Shown here piece by piece: positions 24,255 to 32,886 of a stretch of DNA of 64,000 nucleotides (position 1 is its first letter; each line of letters starts with the position of its first letter). Under the pieces are notes generated by a model. It had not been told where the DNA came from. It saw only the letters and a program-made list of their open reading frames with translations, and did not search any database. Made by a program: the position numbers and the translations under genes. This DNA is from Thiodiazotropha sp040506275 (lineage in GTDB: Bacteria > Pseudomonadota > Gammaproteobacteria > Chromatiales > Chromatiaceae), in assembly GCA_040506275.1 (NCBI GenBank), contig JBEVXD010000008.1, forward strand, positions 1-64,000. Reading direction: 5' to 3'.

Positions 24255-24764
24255 TCACTTACACCAGCGATCCACATCCGCTTTCAACTGTTTCATATGA
24301 CTCTGTCGCTCTGCATCACTCAAATAGCGACGTTCACCATCCTTCTTAAAGTTATATATTCCACCAGCGCGATTATGAGAGTTGTATCTATCTTTAGCGT
24401 AGATACACTTTTTCTTACGTTTTTCTTTCTCTTTTTTCGCCTTTTGGCGGGCCTCTTTTTTATTGCTTCGATCCTCTTGGTAGCTGTCCAGCATACGTTT
24501 CATTTTCTGCTGCCGTTGTTCCGGCATTGTATCCGCAGAGCTGTTGGCTGGTGCTTCCCTGATTTTTACCTCAGTTGATGATTCAGACACAGGGCGATCG
24601 CTGAAGTGAACCCGACCCTGCTCATCAGTCCACTTATAGACCCCGGCAAACAGGATCTGAGGGAAGGTAAAAGAGATGAAGAGCGCAAGCGCCAATCCGA
24701 AGGTCTGTAATTCCCTTATATTTTCGAAACGCCTGCTAGTGCGGCTTACCATAGCTGTCACCAA
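24255..24764 (-). CDS. DUF4124-domain protein
   Basis: 169 residues. An N-terminal hydrophobic segment (about 22-40) acts as signal or anchor and is followed by the DUF4124 motif GVYKWTDEQGRVHFSDRP (about 41-58). A long Lys/Glu/Arg coiled-coil-like stretch lies at about 80-120, and the C-terminus has paired Cys (KKKCIYAKDRYN and DRWCK). Such proteins are periplasmic and of unknown role. The start could also be at a later Met. Confidence 0.8.
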   Translation of the reverse strand: MVTAMVSRTSRRFENIRELQTFGLALALFISFTFPQILFAGVYKWTDEQGRVHFSDRPVSESSTEVKIREAPANSSADTMPEQRQQKMKRMLDSYQEDRSNKKEARQKAKKEKEKRKKKCIYAKDRYNSHNRAGGIYNFKKDGERRYLSDAERQSHMKQLKADVDRWCK

Positions 24765-24889
24765 TATTTTAATAGAAGATAAATTTGATATGGAGCCAGT
24801 AGCCTAACAAAAAACATGGCGTATGTATTAGAGGATTCGCTGAGATAATCGAGGCAGAGTAGCGGTGACTATAAAACACCCAGATACTG

Positions 24890-24913
24890 AAAGGGGTGCC
24901 GAAGCACCCCTTT
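24890..24913 (-). terminator. terminator of the amtB transcript
   Basis: AAAGGGGTGC / GCACCCCTTT, a perfect 10-bp stem with loop CGAA, 29 bases beyond the amtB stop on the minus strand; the A/T ends of the stem provide the U-tract. Confidence 0.8.
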
Positions 24914-24941
24914 GCAGTGTAGTCATCCCATCAATATGAGA

Positions 24942-26216
24942 TCAGAGTCCGGAACCCCGGTTACCGGTGAACTCCGGATAGGCTTCCATACCACATTCTC
25001 CCAGGTCGACGCCTTCGTACTCCTCCTCTTCACTGACACGGATACCCATGACAACTTTGAGGACCAGCCAAACAATAAAGCTGGCGATGAAAGTCCAGGC
25101 GAAGATGACGCCGAGACCCAGGAACTGTGCACCAAAGTTGGCATCGGTGTTGGAGAAGGGCACTGCAATCAGGCCCCACATACCAACCACACCATGGACA
25201 GAGATAGCGCCCACAGGATCGTCAACCTTGATCTTATCCATCGTGATGATTGCGAAAACAACCAGGATGCCGCCAATGGAGCCGACAATGGTAGCCCATA
25301 GCGGTGTTGGCGCCAGAGGCTCAGCGGTAATCGCTACCAGACCAGCCAAAGCACCATTCAGTGCCATGGTCAGATCAGCCTTGCCGAAGAGTGCGCGGGC
25401 AGTCAACAGAGCCGCTACTACACCACCGGCTGCAGCTGCATTGGTGTTAACGAAGACAGCTGCTACTGCATTTGCCTCACCGATATCGGAAACTTTCAGT
25501 TCTGAACCACCATTGAAGCCGAACCAACCCAACCAGAGGATAAAAGTACCCAGGGTTGCGAGTGGCATGTTGGCACCAGGTATCGCGTTCACACGACCAT
25601 CTGCAGAGTACTTACCTTTACGGGCACCGAGCAGAATAACACCGGCCAAGGCTGCAGAGGCACCACATAGATGTACCACACCTGAACCAGCAAAGTCTTG
25701 GAATCCAGCAGCATCCAGGAAGCCGCCGCCCCATTTCCAGTAGCCCTGCAGAGGATAGATGACACCAGTCATCGCCACAGCAAACACCAGGAAAGCCCAG
25801 AGCTTCATACGCTCTGCTACCGCACCAGATACGATAGACATGGCAGTGGCAACAAATACCACCTGGAAGAAGAAATCGGACATGCCGGAGTAGTAGATAT
25901 CGCCATTGCTGGCCAATACATCTTCGACACTATTATCGCCACCGAACATGAAGCTCAGATCCAGCGCAGGAATGATTCCATTGCCGTCAGCTGGGTACAT
26001 GATGTTGTAACCCATCAACATGTACATAATACAAGCGATGGCAAACAGGGCGACGTTCTTTGTGAGGATTTCAGTAGTATTCTTAGCTCGGACCAGACCG
26101 GCCTCGAGCATGGCAAAACCTGCTGCCATCCACATCACGAGTGCACCAGACACCAAAAAATAGAAGGTGTCCAATGCGTAGCTAAGTTGTGTAATCGCTT
26201 CCACGATACTCTCCAA
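24942..26216 (-). CDS. amtB: ammonium transporter
   Basis: 424 residues with 11-12 hydrophobic helices. It takes up ammonium; the pore histidines are in GSGVVHLCGASA and AISVHGVVGMWG. The N-terminus is uncleaved-helix-like (FYFLVSGALVMWMAAGFAMLEAG). The gene for its PII partner lies immediately upstream (19-base gap), the standard glnK-amtB arrangement in which PII plugs the channel when nitrogen is plentiful. Confidence 0.96.
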   Translation of the reverse strand: MESIVEAITQLSYALDTFYFLVSGALVMWMAAGFAMLEAGLVRAKNTTEILTKNVALFAIACIMYMLMGYNIMYPADGNGIIPALDLSFMFGGDNSVEDVLASNGDIYYSGMSDFFFQVVFVATAMSIVSGAVAERMKLWAFLVFAVAMTGVIYPLQGYWKWGGGFLDAAGFQDFAGSGVVHLCGASAALAGVILLGARKGKYSADGRVNAIPGANMPLATLGTFILWLGWFGFNGGSELKVSDIGEANAVAAVFVNTNAAAAGGVVAALLTARALFGKADLTMALNGALAGLVAITAEPLAPTPLWATIVGSIGGILVVFAIITMDKIKVDDPVGAISVHGVVGMWGLIAVPFSNTDANFGAQFLGLGVIFAWTFIASFIVWLVLKVVMGIRVSEEEEYEGVDLGECGMEAYPEFTGNRGSGL

Positions 26217-26234
26217 TATTTAGTTACTAATCGG

Positions 26235-26573
26235 TTACAGTGCTTCAGAACCGGTTTCGCCAGTACGCACACGGACAACCTGTTCAAGGGAGGTGACAAA
26301 GATCTTGCCATCGCCGATCTTGCCGGTTTTAGAGGCATTGGTTATCGCCTCAACCACTTGATCAACCACCTCGTCATCAACTGCAATTTCAACTTTAATC
26401 TTGGGAAGAAAGTCGACTACATATTCAGCGCCACGGTAGAGTTCGGTATGACCTTTTTGTCTTCCGAAACCCTTGACCTCGGTGACGGTTATACCGGCTA
26501 CACCAACGTCTGACAGCGCTTCTCTAACATCATCAAGCTTGAATGGCTTGATGATTGCGGAAATCATTTTCAT
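26235..26573 (-). CDS. glnK: PII nitrogen regulatory protein (GlnK type)
   Basis: 112 residues. A trimeric sensor of 2-oxoglutarate, ATP and ADP. The T-loop TELYRGAEYVVDF has the uridylylated Tyr51, and the family motifs IIKPFKLDDV and GKIGDGKIFV are intact. Placed directly before amtB, it should be the GlnK that gates the transporter. Confidence 0.95.
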   Translation of the reverse strand: MKMISAIIKPFKLDDVREALSDVGVAGITVTEVKGFGRQKGHTELYRGAEYVVDFLPKIKVEIAVDDEVVDQVVEAITNASKTGKIGDGKIFVTSLEQVVRVRTGETGSEAL

Positions 26574-26595
26574 GCTGTTACTCCTCAGTTACCTA

Positions 26596-26613
26596 GTCCG
26601 CCCGGAGGCGGAC
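26596..26613 (-). promoter_or_regulatory. hairpin between porin gene and glnK
   Basis: GTCCGCC-CGGA-GGCGGAC, a perfect 7-bp stem in the 64-base gap between the porin and glnK genes. It lacks a T-run, so it is likelier a transcript-processing or partial-attenuation site within the operon than a full terminator. Confidence 0.5.
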
Positions 26614-26637
26614 AAATGATTTAGCTGGACAAAAAAA

Positions 26638-27315
26638 TCAGAAGCCTTTTGACCAGGAGACGAAGAAACGCATATCGGAGTCTTCACCCGCTGCATCGGT
26701 ATCATCCAGATCAGTATCAGAGAGACTGAAGGTCACATCGCCGAAATCACCAGTAGATTTGGTAACATCGATCTGGTAGTGGGTGTAGTCATCCGCATCA
26801 TCGTCGCCATCACCGTCTGGCTCAACAAATCCAACGGTCAGACCAATTGAGAAATCTTCAGGCAGATCGAAGCTACCGCCCAGATAGAAGTAGAGATCCT
26901 CTTCAACGGCTTCTACTGCGTCTTCAGCCGAAATGACGTAGGCAAATCCGGCTGAGAGGAAATTCCAGCCGACATTGGCATTGATTTCAGCAAAATCTGA
27001 TTCTGCATCACTTGAGTAGGAGTAGTAGATCAGGCCAGCGTCATAACTGACACCAGCAACTTCACCACCATAACCACCGTAAAAATCCAACTCATAGTCA
27101 TCCCATGCTTCAGAGATCCAGGTACCCGCATAGAGTCCAGAGTCGTGAGCGTAATCCACGCCACCAGAGAAAGCAGTGCTGTTAGCTGATTGGGTAAGAC
27201 CACGCCAGATGTAGTTACTGGTTACACCAACATTGGCACTAATCTCCGCTGCGGCAACAGATGACAGCCCCAGCATTGCAACACCACAGGCCAGAGCAAG
27301 TTTATTCATTTTCAT
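26638..27315 (-). CDS. TorF-family outer-membrane porin-like protein
   Basis: About 225 residues. A signal peptide (MKMNKLALACGVAMLGLSS..AAA) is followed by ISANVGVTSNYIWRGLTQS, the hallmark of the TorF/TIGR02001 proteobacterial beta-barrel family. The chain is rich in alternating aromatic strands and acidic loops (EPDGDGDDDADDYTHY) and ends with SWSKGF, a terminal Phe as in outer-membrane barrels. A Met ten residues upstream is also in frame; the AGAGG site suits the start given here. It heads the glnK-amtB unit, suggesting a role in uptake of nitrogen compounds. Confidence 0.85.
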   Translation of the reverse strand: MKMNKLALACGVAMLGLSSVAAAEISANVGVTSNYIWRGLTQSANSTAFSGGVDYAHDSGLYAGTWISEAWDDYELDFYGGYGGEVAGVSYDAGLIYYSYSSDAESDFAEINANVGWNFLSAGFAYVISAEDAVEAVEEDLYFYLGGSFDLPEDFSIGLTVGFVEPDGDGDDDADDYTHYQIDVTKSTGDFGDVTFSLSDTDLDDTDAAGEDSDMRFFVSWSKGF

Positions 27316-27692
27316 GGTTTTCAATACCTCTACTAAATCGATCATTAAACGTTAAAATTTTGGTTCAGCTCTTTCGTGAGATAAGCCGAATGTGCGTTTA
27401 ACTAATCAGACTTCGTGCCAACCATCACAACCTACTGTTAAATATGACATTTATGTAATATTCCAGAAGTTAACTAGAGATCCATAAAATCCCTGTGCAT
27501 TATTTGTAATCACAAAAAAGGGCATGCACCGCATTGGCGCACCAAACCGGTGCATAATCCAGAAATTGTGAGAAGGGTCACGGCTTCATGTGTCGATAAC
27601 TACACAACCAATAATTGTGGTAATAATGAGACAGAAACTCTTCAGTCAACCCCATCTGGACAACGACGCCAACACTGGCTATTGTCTGCTTC
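27316..27692. other. divergent intergenic region between porin and ubiK genes
   Basis: About 375 A+T-rich bases without a gene. It should hold the promoters of torF-glnK-amtB (leftward) and ubiK (rightward). A partial sigma54-like box was examined and rejected. Confidence 0.5.
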
Positions 27693-27938
27693 ATGATTGA
27701 CTCGAAACTAATTGATGATCTGGCCCAAAGGCTTTCCAGTGCACTACCCGCCGGTATTCAGACCCTACAAGGCGATGTTAAGAAGAATCTTCGCGCCGGT
27801 CTGGAGTCGGGGTTGGCCAAGCTCGATCTGGTAACCAGAGAAGAGTTTGAGGTTCAGTCAGCTGTGTTATCCCGCACACGGGAGAAACTTAAGCACCTGG
27901 AACAGCAGGTAAAAGCGTTGGAGGAGCAACAGGACTAA
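27693..27938 (+). CDS. ubiK: ubiquinone biosynthesis accessory factor UbiK (YqiC/BMFP)
   Basis: 81 residues. Family pattern: IDDLAQRLSSALPAG at the N-terminus, KNLRAGLESGLAKLDLVTREEFEVQ in the middle and a C-terminal coiled coil of about 25 residues (RTREKLKHLEQQVKALEEQ). UbiK assists the aerobic ubiquinone-assembly complex with UbiJ and binds lipid through its amphipathic helix. Confidence 0.93.
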   Translation: MIDSKLIDDLAQRLSSALPAGIQTLQGDVKKNLRAGLESGLAKLDLVTREEFEVQSAVLSRTREKLKHLEQQVKALEEQQD

Positions 27939-28059
27939 ACGTCTCTTTTCTGCTTTCTTGTCCTGTGGATAAGGACGCCCAACGCACTATAGCGCAGCAG
28001 CTACTATTCAAAATCGTCGATAACGGAATATTCGACCTGCGAAACCATGGAAGGAACCA

Positions 28060-29565
28060 ATGTCACTCGCCATCCTCTACTCTCGCGCCCAGGAGGGCAT
28101 CAGTTCGCCCCTGGTCACTGTCGAAGTTCATCTTGCCAACGGACTCCCTGCTCTCTCAATCGTCGGATTGCCGGAAATGGCGGTACGAGAAAGTAAAGAT
28201 CGTGTCAGAGGCGCTCTGATAAACAGTCAGTTTGAGTTCCCGGCCCGTCGAATCACCATTAATCTGGCCCCAGCTGACTTGCCGAAAGAGGGGGGGCGAT
28301 TTGATCTACCTATAGCATTAGGTATCCTCGCTGCCTCCGGTCAGATTCCCAAACAATCACTGGATGTTTATGAATTCGCGGGTGAACTGGCACTGTCCGG
28401 TGAATTGCGACGGGTGCATGGCATTCTCCCGGCCGCGATGGCAGCTAGAGAGGCAGGCCGTTCACTGATCGTATCTGAACAGAATGCTTCAGAAGCTACC
28501 TTGGTCAATGACCTCAGCTGCTTTCCTGCAAAACATCTGCTGGAGGTCTGTGCACATCTGAATGGCGTACAGCCCCTTCCTCTGTTTCAGGAGCCCAATA
28601 TAGAGTCCCCGGTTACACACCCGGATATGGAAGATGTGATCGGACAGCAACAGGCGCGGCGAGCTTTGGAGATCAGTGCCGCAGGTGGACACTCTCTGAT
28701 CTACATCGGCCCACCAGGTACCGGCAAATCAATGTTGGCCACACGCCTGCCAAGTATCCTCCCCCCGATGACGGAGCAGGAAGCACTGGAGAGCGCGGCA
28801 ATTCGATCGGTCGCCCAACAACAACCATTTGACTCAGCCTACTGGCGTCAACGCCCATTTCGCGCCCCCCACCATACTGCCTCAGCAGTCGCACTGGTTG
28901 GAGGAGGCAGCAATCCAAAACCGGGAGAAATCTCTCTGGCCCATCAGGGTGTCCTCTTCTTAGATGAACTGCCTGAATACGACAGGCATGTACTGGAAGT
29001 GCTACGTGAACCAATGGAGAATGGACAGATCACCATTTCCAGAGCCAACCGTCAGGCTGACTACCCCGCACGATTTCAATTGATTGCCGCAATGAACCCC
29101 TGTCCATGCGGGCACCTCGGGGATGGCAGTGAACGATGCCACTGCACCATTGAACAGATCACCCGTTATCGAACCCGCATCTCCGGTCCTCTGCTTGACC
29201 GAATCGATATGCATGTTGAGGTTCCACGACAGCCCATCGAAATAGGACGTCCGAAACAGACCAACTTGGAGGAGGGGAGTGATTCAATCCGTACCAGGGT
29301 AATCGCAGCAAGAGCCCAGCAGCACAAGAGACAAGGTAAAACCAATCAGGCCCTGGAAGGGCGGGAAATCGAAACCCATATTGAGGTAGACAAAGAGAGC
29401 CAGACCTTGTTGCAACAGGCCATCGACAAGCTTGGACTCTCGATGCGGGCCTATCACCGCATTATCAAAGTGGCCCGTACCATTGCTGATCTAGACGAAA
29501 GGTCAGAGATTACCACCCAACATATCAGTGAAGCGATTGGCTATCGTCGCTTGGATCGAAATTAG
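28060..29565 (+). CDS. comM: YifB/ComM-family Mg-chelatase-like AAA+ ATPase
   Basis: 501 residues. An N-terminal Lon-like ribosomal S5-fold domain (about 1-170, VEVHLANGLPALSIVGLPE) is followed by an AAA+ core with Walker A GPPGTGKSML (about 218-227), Walker B GVLFLDELPE and a C-terminal Mg-chelatase-like domain with the zinc-type motif NPCPCGHLGDGSERCHC. ComM is a hexameric helicase for branch migration of DNA taken up by natural transformation. That is relevant here because the window shows extensive gene acquisition by integrons. Confidence 0.95.
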   Translation: MSLAILYSRAQEGISSPLVTVEVHLANGLPALSIVGLPEMAVRESKDRVRGALINSQFEFPARRITINLAPADLPKEGGRFDLPIALGILAASGQIPKQSLDVYEFAGELALSGELRRVHGILPAAMAAREAGRSLIVSEQNASEATLVNDLSCFPAKHLLEVCAHLNGVQPLPLFQEPNIESPVTHPDMEDVIGQQQARRALEISAAGGHSLIYIGPPGTGKSMLATRLPSILPPMTEQEALESAAIRSVAQQQPFDSAYWRQRPFRAPHHTASAVALVGGGSNPKPGEISLAHQGVLFLDELPEYDRHVLEVLREPMENGQITISRANRQADYPARFQLIAAMNPCPCGHLGDGSERCHCTIEQITRYRTRISGPLLDRIDMHVEVPRQPIEIGRPKQTNLEEGSDSIRTRVIAARAQQHKRQGKTNQALEGREIETHIEVDKESQTLLQQAIDKLGLSMRAYHRIIKVARTIADLDERSEITTQHISEAIGYRRLDRN

Positions 29566-29646
29566 AGCACGATTTATAATGGAGTGAATGGACTACGCTT
29601 ATCCACCCTGCCTGTCAGTGCGATATCAGGAATAGTGAGATACTGG

Positions 29647-31806
29647 TCAGAAGGTACCCTTCAAACCTTCAAGCTTTCTTCTGAATGATTCAACCACTTT
29701 TCTATTATCATTGGAATCAAAGACAACGGTCGGCACCAGCACCACTACCAACTCTGTTCGCCTGTTGCTGTCTGACTCCTGACCGAAGAGCCAGCCAATC
29801 AATGGAATGTTACTCAGAAAGGGGAGGCCTGAGCTACCGCTGCTGCCTTGATCCCTGATCAACCCGCCCAATATCAGTGCTTCACCATTTTGCACAGCCA
29901 CAGTACTTTCAATTTTTCTTGTCGAAATAGTGGGGGAGTCAACAGTGGATGATGTAGTTGTAGAGGCATCACTGACTTCTTGGGTAACTTCCAGAGTAAC
30001 CAGCCCACCAGGATTGACCCGTGGCGTCACTTCCAGCAGAACTCCGGTATCTTTATAGCTCACACTGTTTATCAGAGTCGCATTACTATCTGTAGTGGAC
30101 TGCTGTTGTGCCGTAACAACCGGAACCTGATCACCGACCTGAATAGAGGCGGTCTCATTATCAAGTACCATCAGCGAGGGCGAGGAGAGCACACGAACAA
30201 GCGTATCTTCAGCCAAAGCTGTAAAAATTGCACGTACATCACCCACACCTCGTAACAAAGAGAAGTTGAATCCAGGTACTACGGTAGCTAATGCCGTTCC
30301 AGAGTCACCTATTGTTAGGCTTCCATCTCCAGTAAAATTATCACCATCTACATTGTTGTTGAATGCCCATTGAAGCCCGTATCTTAAGGAATCTGTTAAC
30401 GCCACTTCGATAATTGTCGCTTCAACCATCACCTGAAGCTGACGTTGGTCCAACTTCTGAAGCGCTTCCAACATACTCGCATATTGTGAGGGGGTTGCCG
30501 TGATCACCAGTGAGTTGTGTTTAGCGTCGGCCACAACCCTGATCTCTTTTTCAGACGAGTCGCCTCCTGTACCGGTCAGGGTCATACGGGTCACTGAAGT
30601 GGAGGATATTGTCTTGGATTCACTATCCGTCGAACTGCTCAGCGTTTTCTTGGTTTTTCCTGGCGCAACCTTGGCGGATCTGTTTTTTGTTCGGGTTGAA
30701 CCTGCCGACGAGAAGAGCTGTTGAAGCATATCGGCAAGATCTTCCGCGTCACCATTTTGTACCCGGTAGACATAGAGACGCTGCCCGGTTCCCGCCTCCT
30801 GAGTATCGACCCGATCGAGTCTTGGAATCCACTCAGCCACCCGATCCAGGTAGCGTTTTTGAGGTGTTACCACCAGGATGCCATCGGCTTCATCAATCGG
30901 TACGATGCGAAACATACCCTGCAGGGGGTTGCTATCGATACTGCCAACTATGGCTTGCAGCTCTTTTGTGACTGCAGAGACCTTGGCATACTTCAGCGGG
31001 AAAAAACCGACCGACAGCCCCTTTATCCAGTCCACATCAAACAAGTTGACGGTTTCCAGCAACCCGGCCATCTCCGCACCGGTACCCCCCATAACCAACA
31101 GGTTACGAACTGCATCGACTCTAATGAGGCTCTCTTTTGGTGCCAATGGTTGGAGTATCTCCGCCATTTCACGGGCCCCAATATACTCAAGCGGCACGAT
31201 CTGCAGGGCGTATCCGGCCGGTATCGGCGCGCTGCTATCAGCAAGCCTGGGTACCTTTTGCCCCTGTACAGCCTTGCCCAAGGGTAGAACACGGTAGACC
31301 CCATCCACATGAACCATGGCGGCATTGTTCATCCTCAACAGGGTTTCCAAGGTCGGCAGCAGATCCGCACGACTCAACGATTTTCCTGTCTGGATGGTCA
31401 CATTGCCCTTTACCGCCGGATCGAGGATATAGCTCTCATCGAGCAGCTCCCCGAGTATCGTCTGAATCACTTCGCGCAGATCTGCTTTTTCGAAATTAAG
31501 GGTAATATCACCTGCGGGTGCTGACGCCGCATCTTTATCGATCGATTTACCGCTTTTAACAAACTGCCCTGTGCCATAGAAAAGCTCTGTTCTATCTTTA
31601 CTGGCCAGTTTCTCTTTCGGCTTCTCCTGATCAAAGGTTTTCAGACCAGCATCTTGTTCACCCTGGGCGCCTCCCGGCAACAGGTGACCCGGTGGAAAAC
31701 TATTTTTAACAGCGACCGAACCTTCGTCATCAGATTTACTGTTTAAATTGGAACAGCCGGTAATAAACAGCAGCAGCAGGGTAGGGAGCGTGTACTTAAT
31801 CAACAT
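29647..31806 (-). CDS. gspD: outer-membrane secretin (GspD-like lipoprotein), orphan
   Basis: 719 residues. A lipoprotein signal (LLLLFITGCSN, Cys18) is followed by an N0-type domain (ITLNFEKADLREVIQTILGEL), three N1-N3 KH-like domains (residues about 170-440, with a Ser/Thr/Lys-rich linker around 370-410) and the secretin barrel domain (about 450-690) ending GLPFLSNIPLIGWLFG. It would form the outer-membrane ring of a type II secretion or related pilus machine. No other gsp or msh gene lies beside it, so the partners must be elsewhere. Confidence 0.92.
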   Translation of the reverse strand: MLIKYTLPTLLLLFITGCSNLNSKSDDEGSVAVKNSFPPGHLLPGGAQGEQDAGLKTFDQEKPKEKLASKDRTELFYGTGQFVKSGKSIDKDAASAPAGDITLNFEKADLREVIQTILGELLDESYILDPAVKGNVTIQTGKSLSRADLLPTLETLLRMNNAAMVHVDGVYRVLPLGKAVQGQKVPRLADSSAPIPAGYALQIVPLEYIGAREMAEILQPLAPKESLIRVDAVRNLLVMGGTGAEMAGLLETVNLFDVDWIKGLSVGFFPLKYAKVSAVTKELQAIVGSIDSNPLQGMFRIVPIDEADGILVVTPQKRYLDRVAEWIPRLDRVDTQEAGTGQRLYVYRVQNGDAEDLADMLQQLFSSAGSTRTKNRSAKVAPGKTKKTLSSSTDSESKTISSTSVTRMTLTGTGGDSSEKEIRVVADAKHNSLVITATPSQYASMLEALQKLDQRQLQVMVEATIIEVALTDSLRYGLQWAFNNNVDGDNFTGDGSLTIGDSGTALATVVPGFNFSLLRGVGDVRAIFTALAEDTLVRVLSSPSLMVLDNETASIQVGDQVPVVTAQQQSTTDSNATLINSVSYKDTGVLLEVTPRVNPGGLVTLEVTQEVSDASTTTSSTVDSPTISTRKIESTVAVQNGEALILGGLIRDQGSSGSSGLPFLSNIPLIGWLFGQESDSNRRTELVVVLVPTVVFDSNDNRKVVESFRRKLEGLKGTF

Positions 31807-32337
31807 CTGATGGTTTTTTTCTGCATTAGGAGCTTAAGAAAAATTCTTACCGTTATGGAGAGGCCGGCTCGAACAATCGAGCATTCTAGCTTGAATGAGC
31901 GTGATGGTCACTTGAGAGTTGCTATAACTGCTAGAGTTCAATTCAGATGAAGCGTAGGAATAGACACAATCGTGAGGTTGTTCTGTTATGCAGGGATTCG
32001 AATAGGTGCGGCAGGGCCGGCATCCTACGGGGCAGATGCGGCAGTTGTCTGGTGCGGCTGGGCCGGCACCCTACGGGGCAGATGTGGCGGTTGTCTGGTG
32101 CGGCTGGGCCGGCACCCTATGGGCAGATATGGTGGTTAATTGGTGCGGCTGGGCCTCACCCTACACGAAAATGGTACCCTGGCCCTGCCAACGCGGAAAT
32201 CACACTGTAGGGTGCCGGCCTTGCCGCACCTTTTCCCCTGTCTTTAGACGGTTTGGTGGGGCATGGCCCCACCCTACGGGCGCCAAAATCACGTAGGGTG
32301 CCGGCCCTGCCGCACCATTCCTCACTAAGATGAAACC
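31807..32337. other. intergenic region with a palindromic-repeat cluster
   Basis: About 530 bases between gspD and the DJ-1 gene without any coding potential. The right two thirds are occupied by the seven repeats listed separately. The left part should include the gspD promoter. Confidence 0.6.
32005..32316. repeat. cluster of seven GGTGCGGC..CCTAC palindromic repeats
   Basis: Units of 23-24 bases at 32005, 32051, 32097, 32142 (all GGTGCGGC-[T/A]GGGCC..CCTAC or a variant), 32207 (inverted), 32255 (the GGTGGGGC variant) and 32293 (inverted). The first three are spaced exactly 46 bases apart, showing tandem duplication. The units are imperfect palindromes, and both orientations and two sequence variants (GGTGCGGC and GGTGGGGC) are mixed: REP-like elements, not a CRISPR array. 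Confidence 0.85.
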
Positions 32338-32886
32338 TCAGCGACAGAGCCCCTGCTCTACCTCATCACGGGTTTTGCGCCCCTGAAGCTGCTCAATCAG
32401 CGCCAGTGCAAAATCCATGGCCGTACCAGGCCCTCTTGAGGTAATCACTTTACCGTCCCTGACAACGGCTTGAGATTCTATTTCGACTTCAGGTAGAGAC
32501 ATTGCGTCAAGTACACCAGGGTAGCCCGTAGCTTTGCGGCCATTCAAAAGCCCTGCGCCTGCAAGGACTTTGGGTGCAGCACAGATTGCTGCAGTATATT
32601 TACCCTGTGTATGCAGCTGTTGCAGAATGGTGTGAATTCTTGGATCAGCATCAAGATTGTCTGCACCAGGCAACCCTCCTGGCAGGATGATCATGTCAAA
32701 ATCGTCGGCATCCACATCATCGATTGTGGTGTCAGGAACCAGGGTTACACCCCGTGACGCCTTAACAGGCTGCTTATCGAGACCTGCCGTGACTACATCG
32801 ATACCGGCCCTGGTCAGAAGATCGGTGATGGTGACGGCTTCGAGCTCTTCACATCCTTGAGCGAGGGGGACGAGGACACGTGCCAT
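32338..32886 (-). CDS. DJ-1/PfpI-family protein (YajL type)
   Basis: 182 residues. The DJ-1 fold is clear: MARVLVPLAQGCEELEAVTITDLL at the start (Glu18-type residue in GCEELE), and AAICAAPKVLAGAG with the reactive Cys at the nucleophile elbow near 107. Members act as deglycases/glyoxalase III or oxidative-stress chaperones. The start overlaps the end of the upstream deacetylase-like gene by 73 bases; the N-terminal family consensus supports this start in spite of the overlap. Confidence 0.92.
   Translation of the reverse strand: MARVLVPLAQGCEELEAVTITDLLTRAGIDVVTAGLDKQPVKASRGVTLVPDTTIDDVDADDFDMIILPGGLPGADNLDADPRIHTILQQLHTQGKYTAAICAAPKVLAGAGLLNGRKATGYPGVLDAMSLPEVEIESQAVVRDGKVITSRGPGTAMDFALALIEQLQGRKTRDEVEQGLCR

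Noticed and set aside
27414..27420. sigma54 promoter before the porin-glnK-amtB genes
   Set aside because: TGGCACG is present on the minus strand, but the bases at the -12 position (CTGA) lack the required GC, so the match is incomplete.
32005..32316. CRISPR array
   Set aside because: The repeats are palindromes in both orientations with uneven spacing beyond the first three, the spacers are themselves repeat-like, and there are no cas genes.
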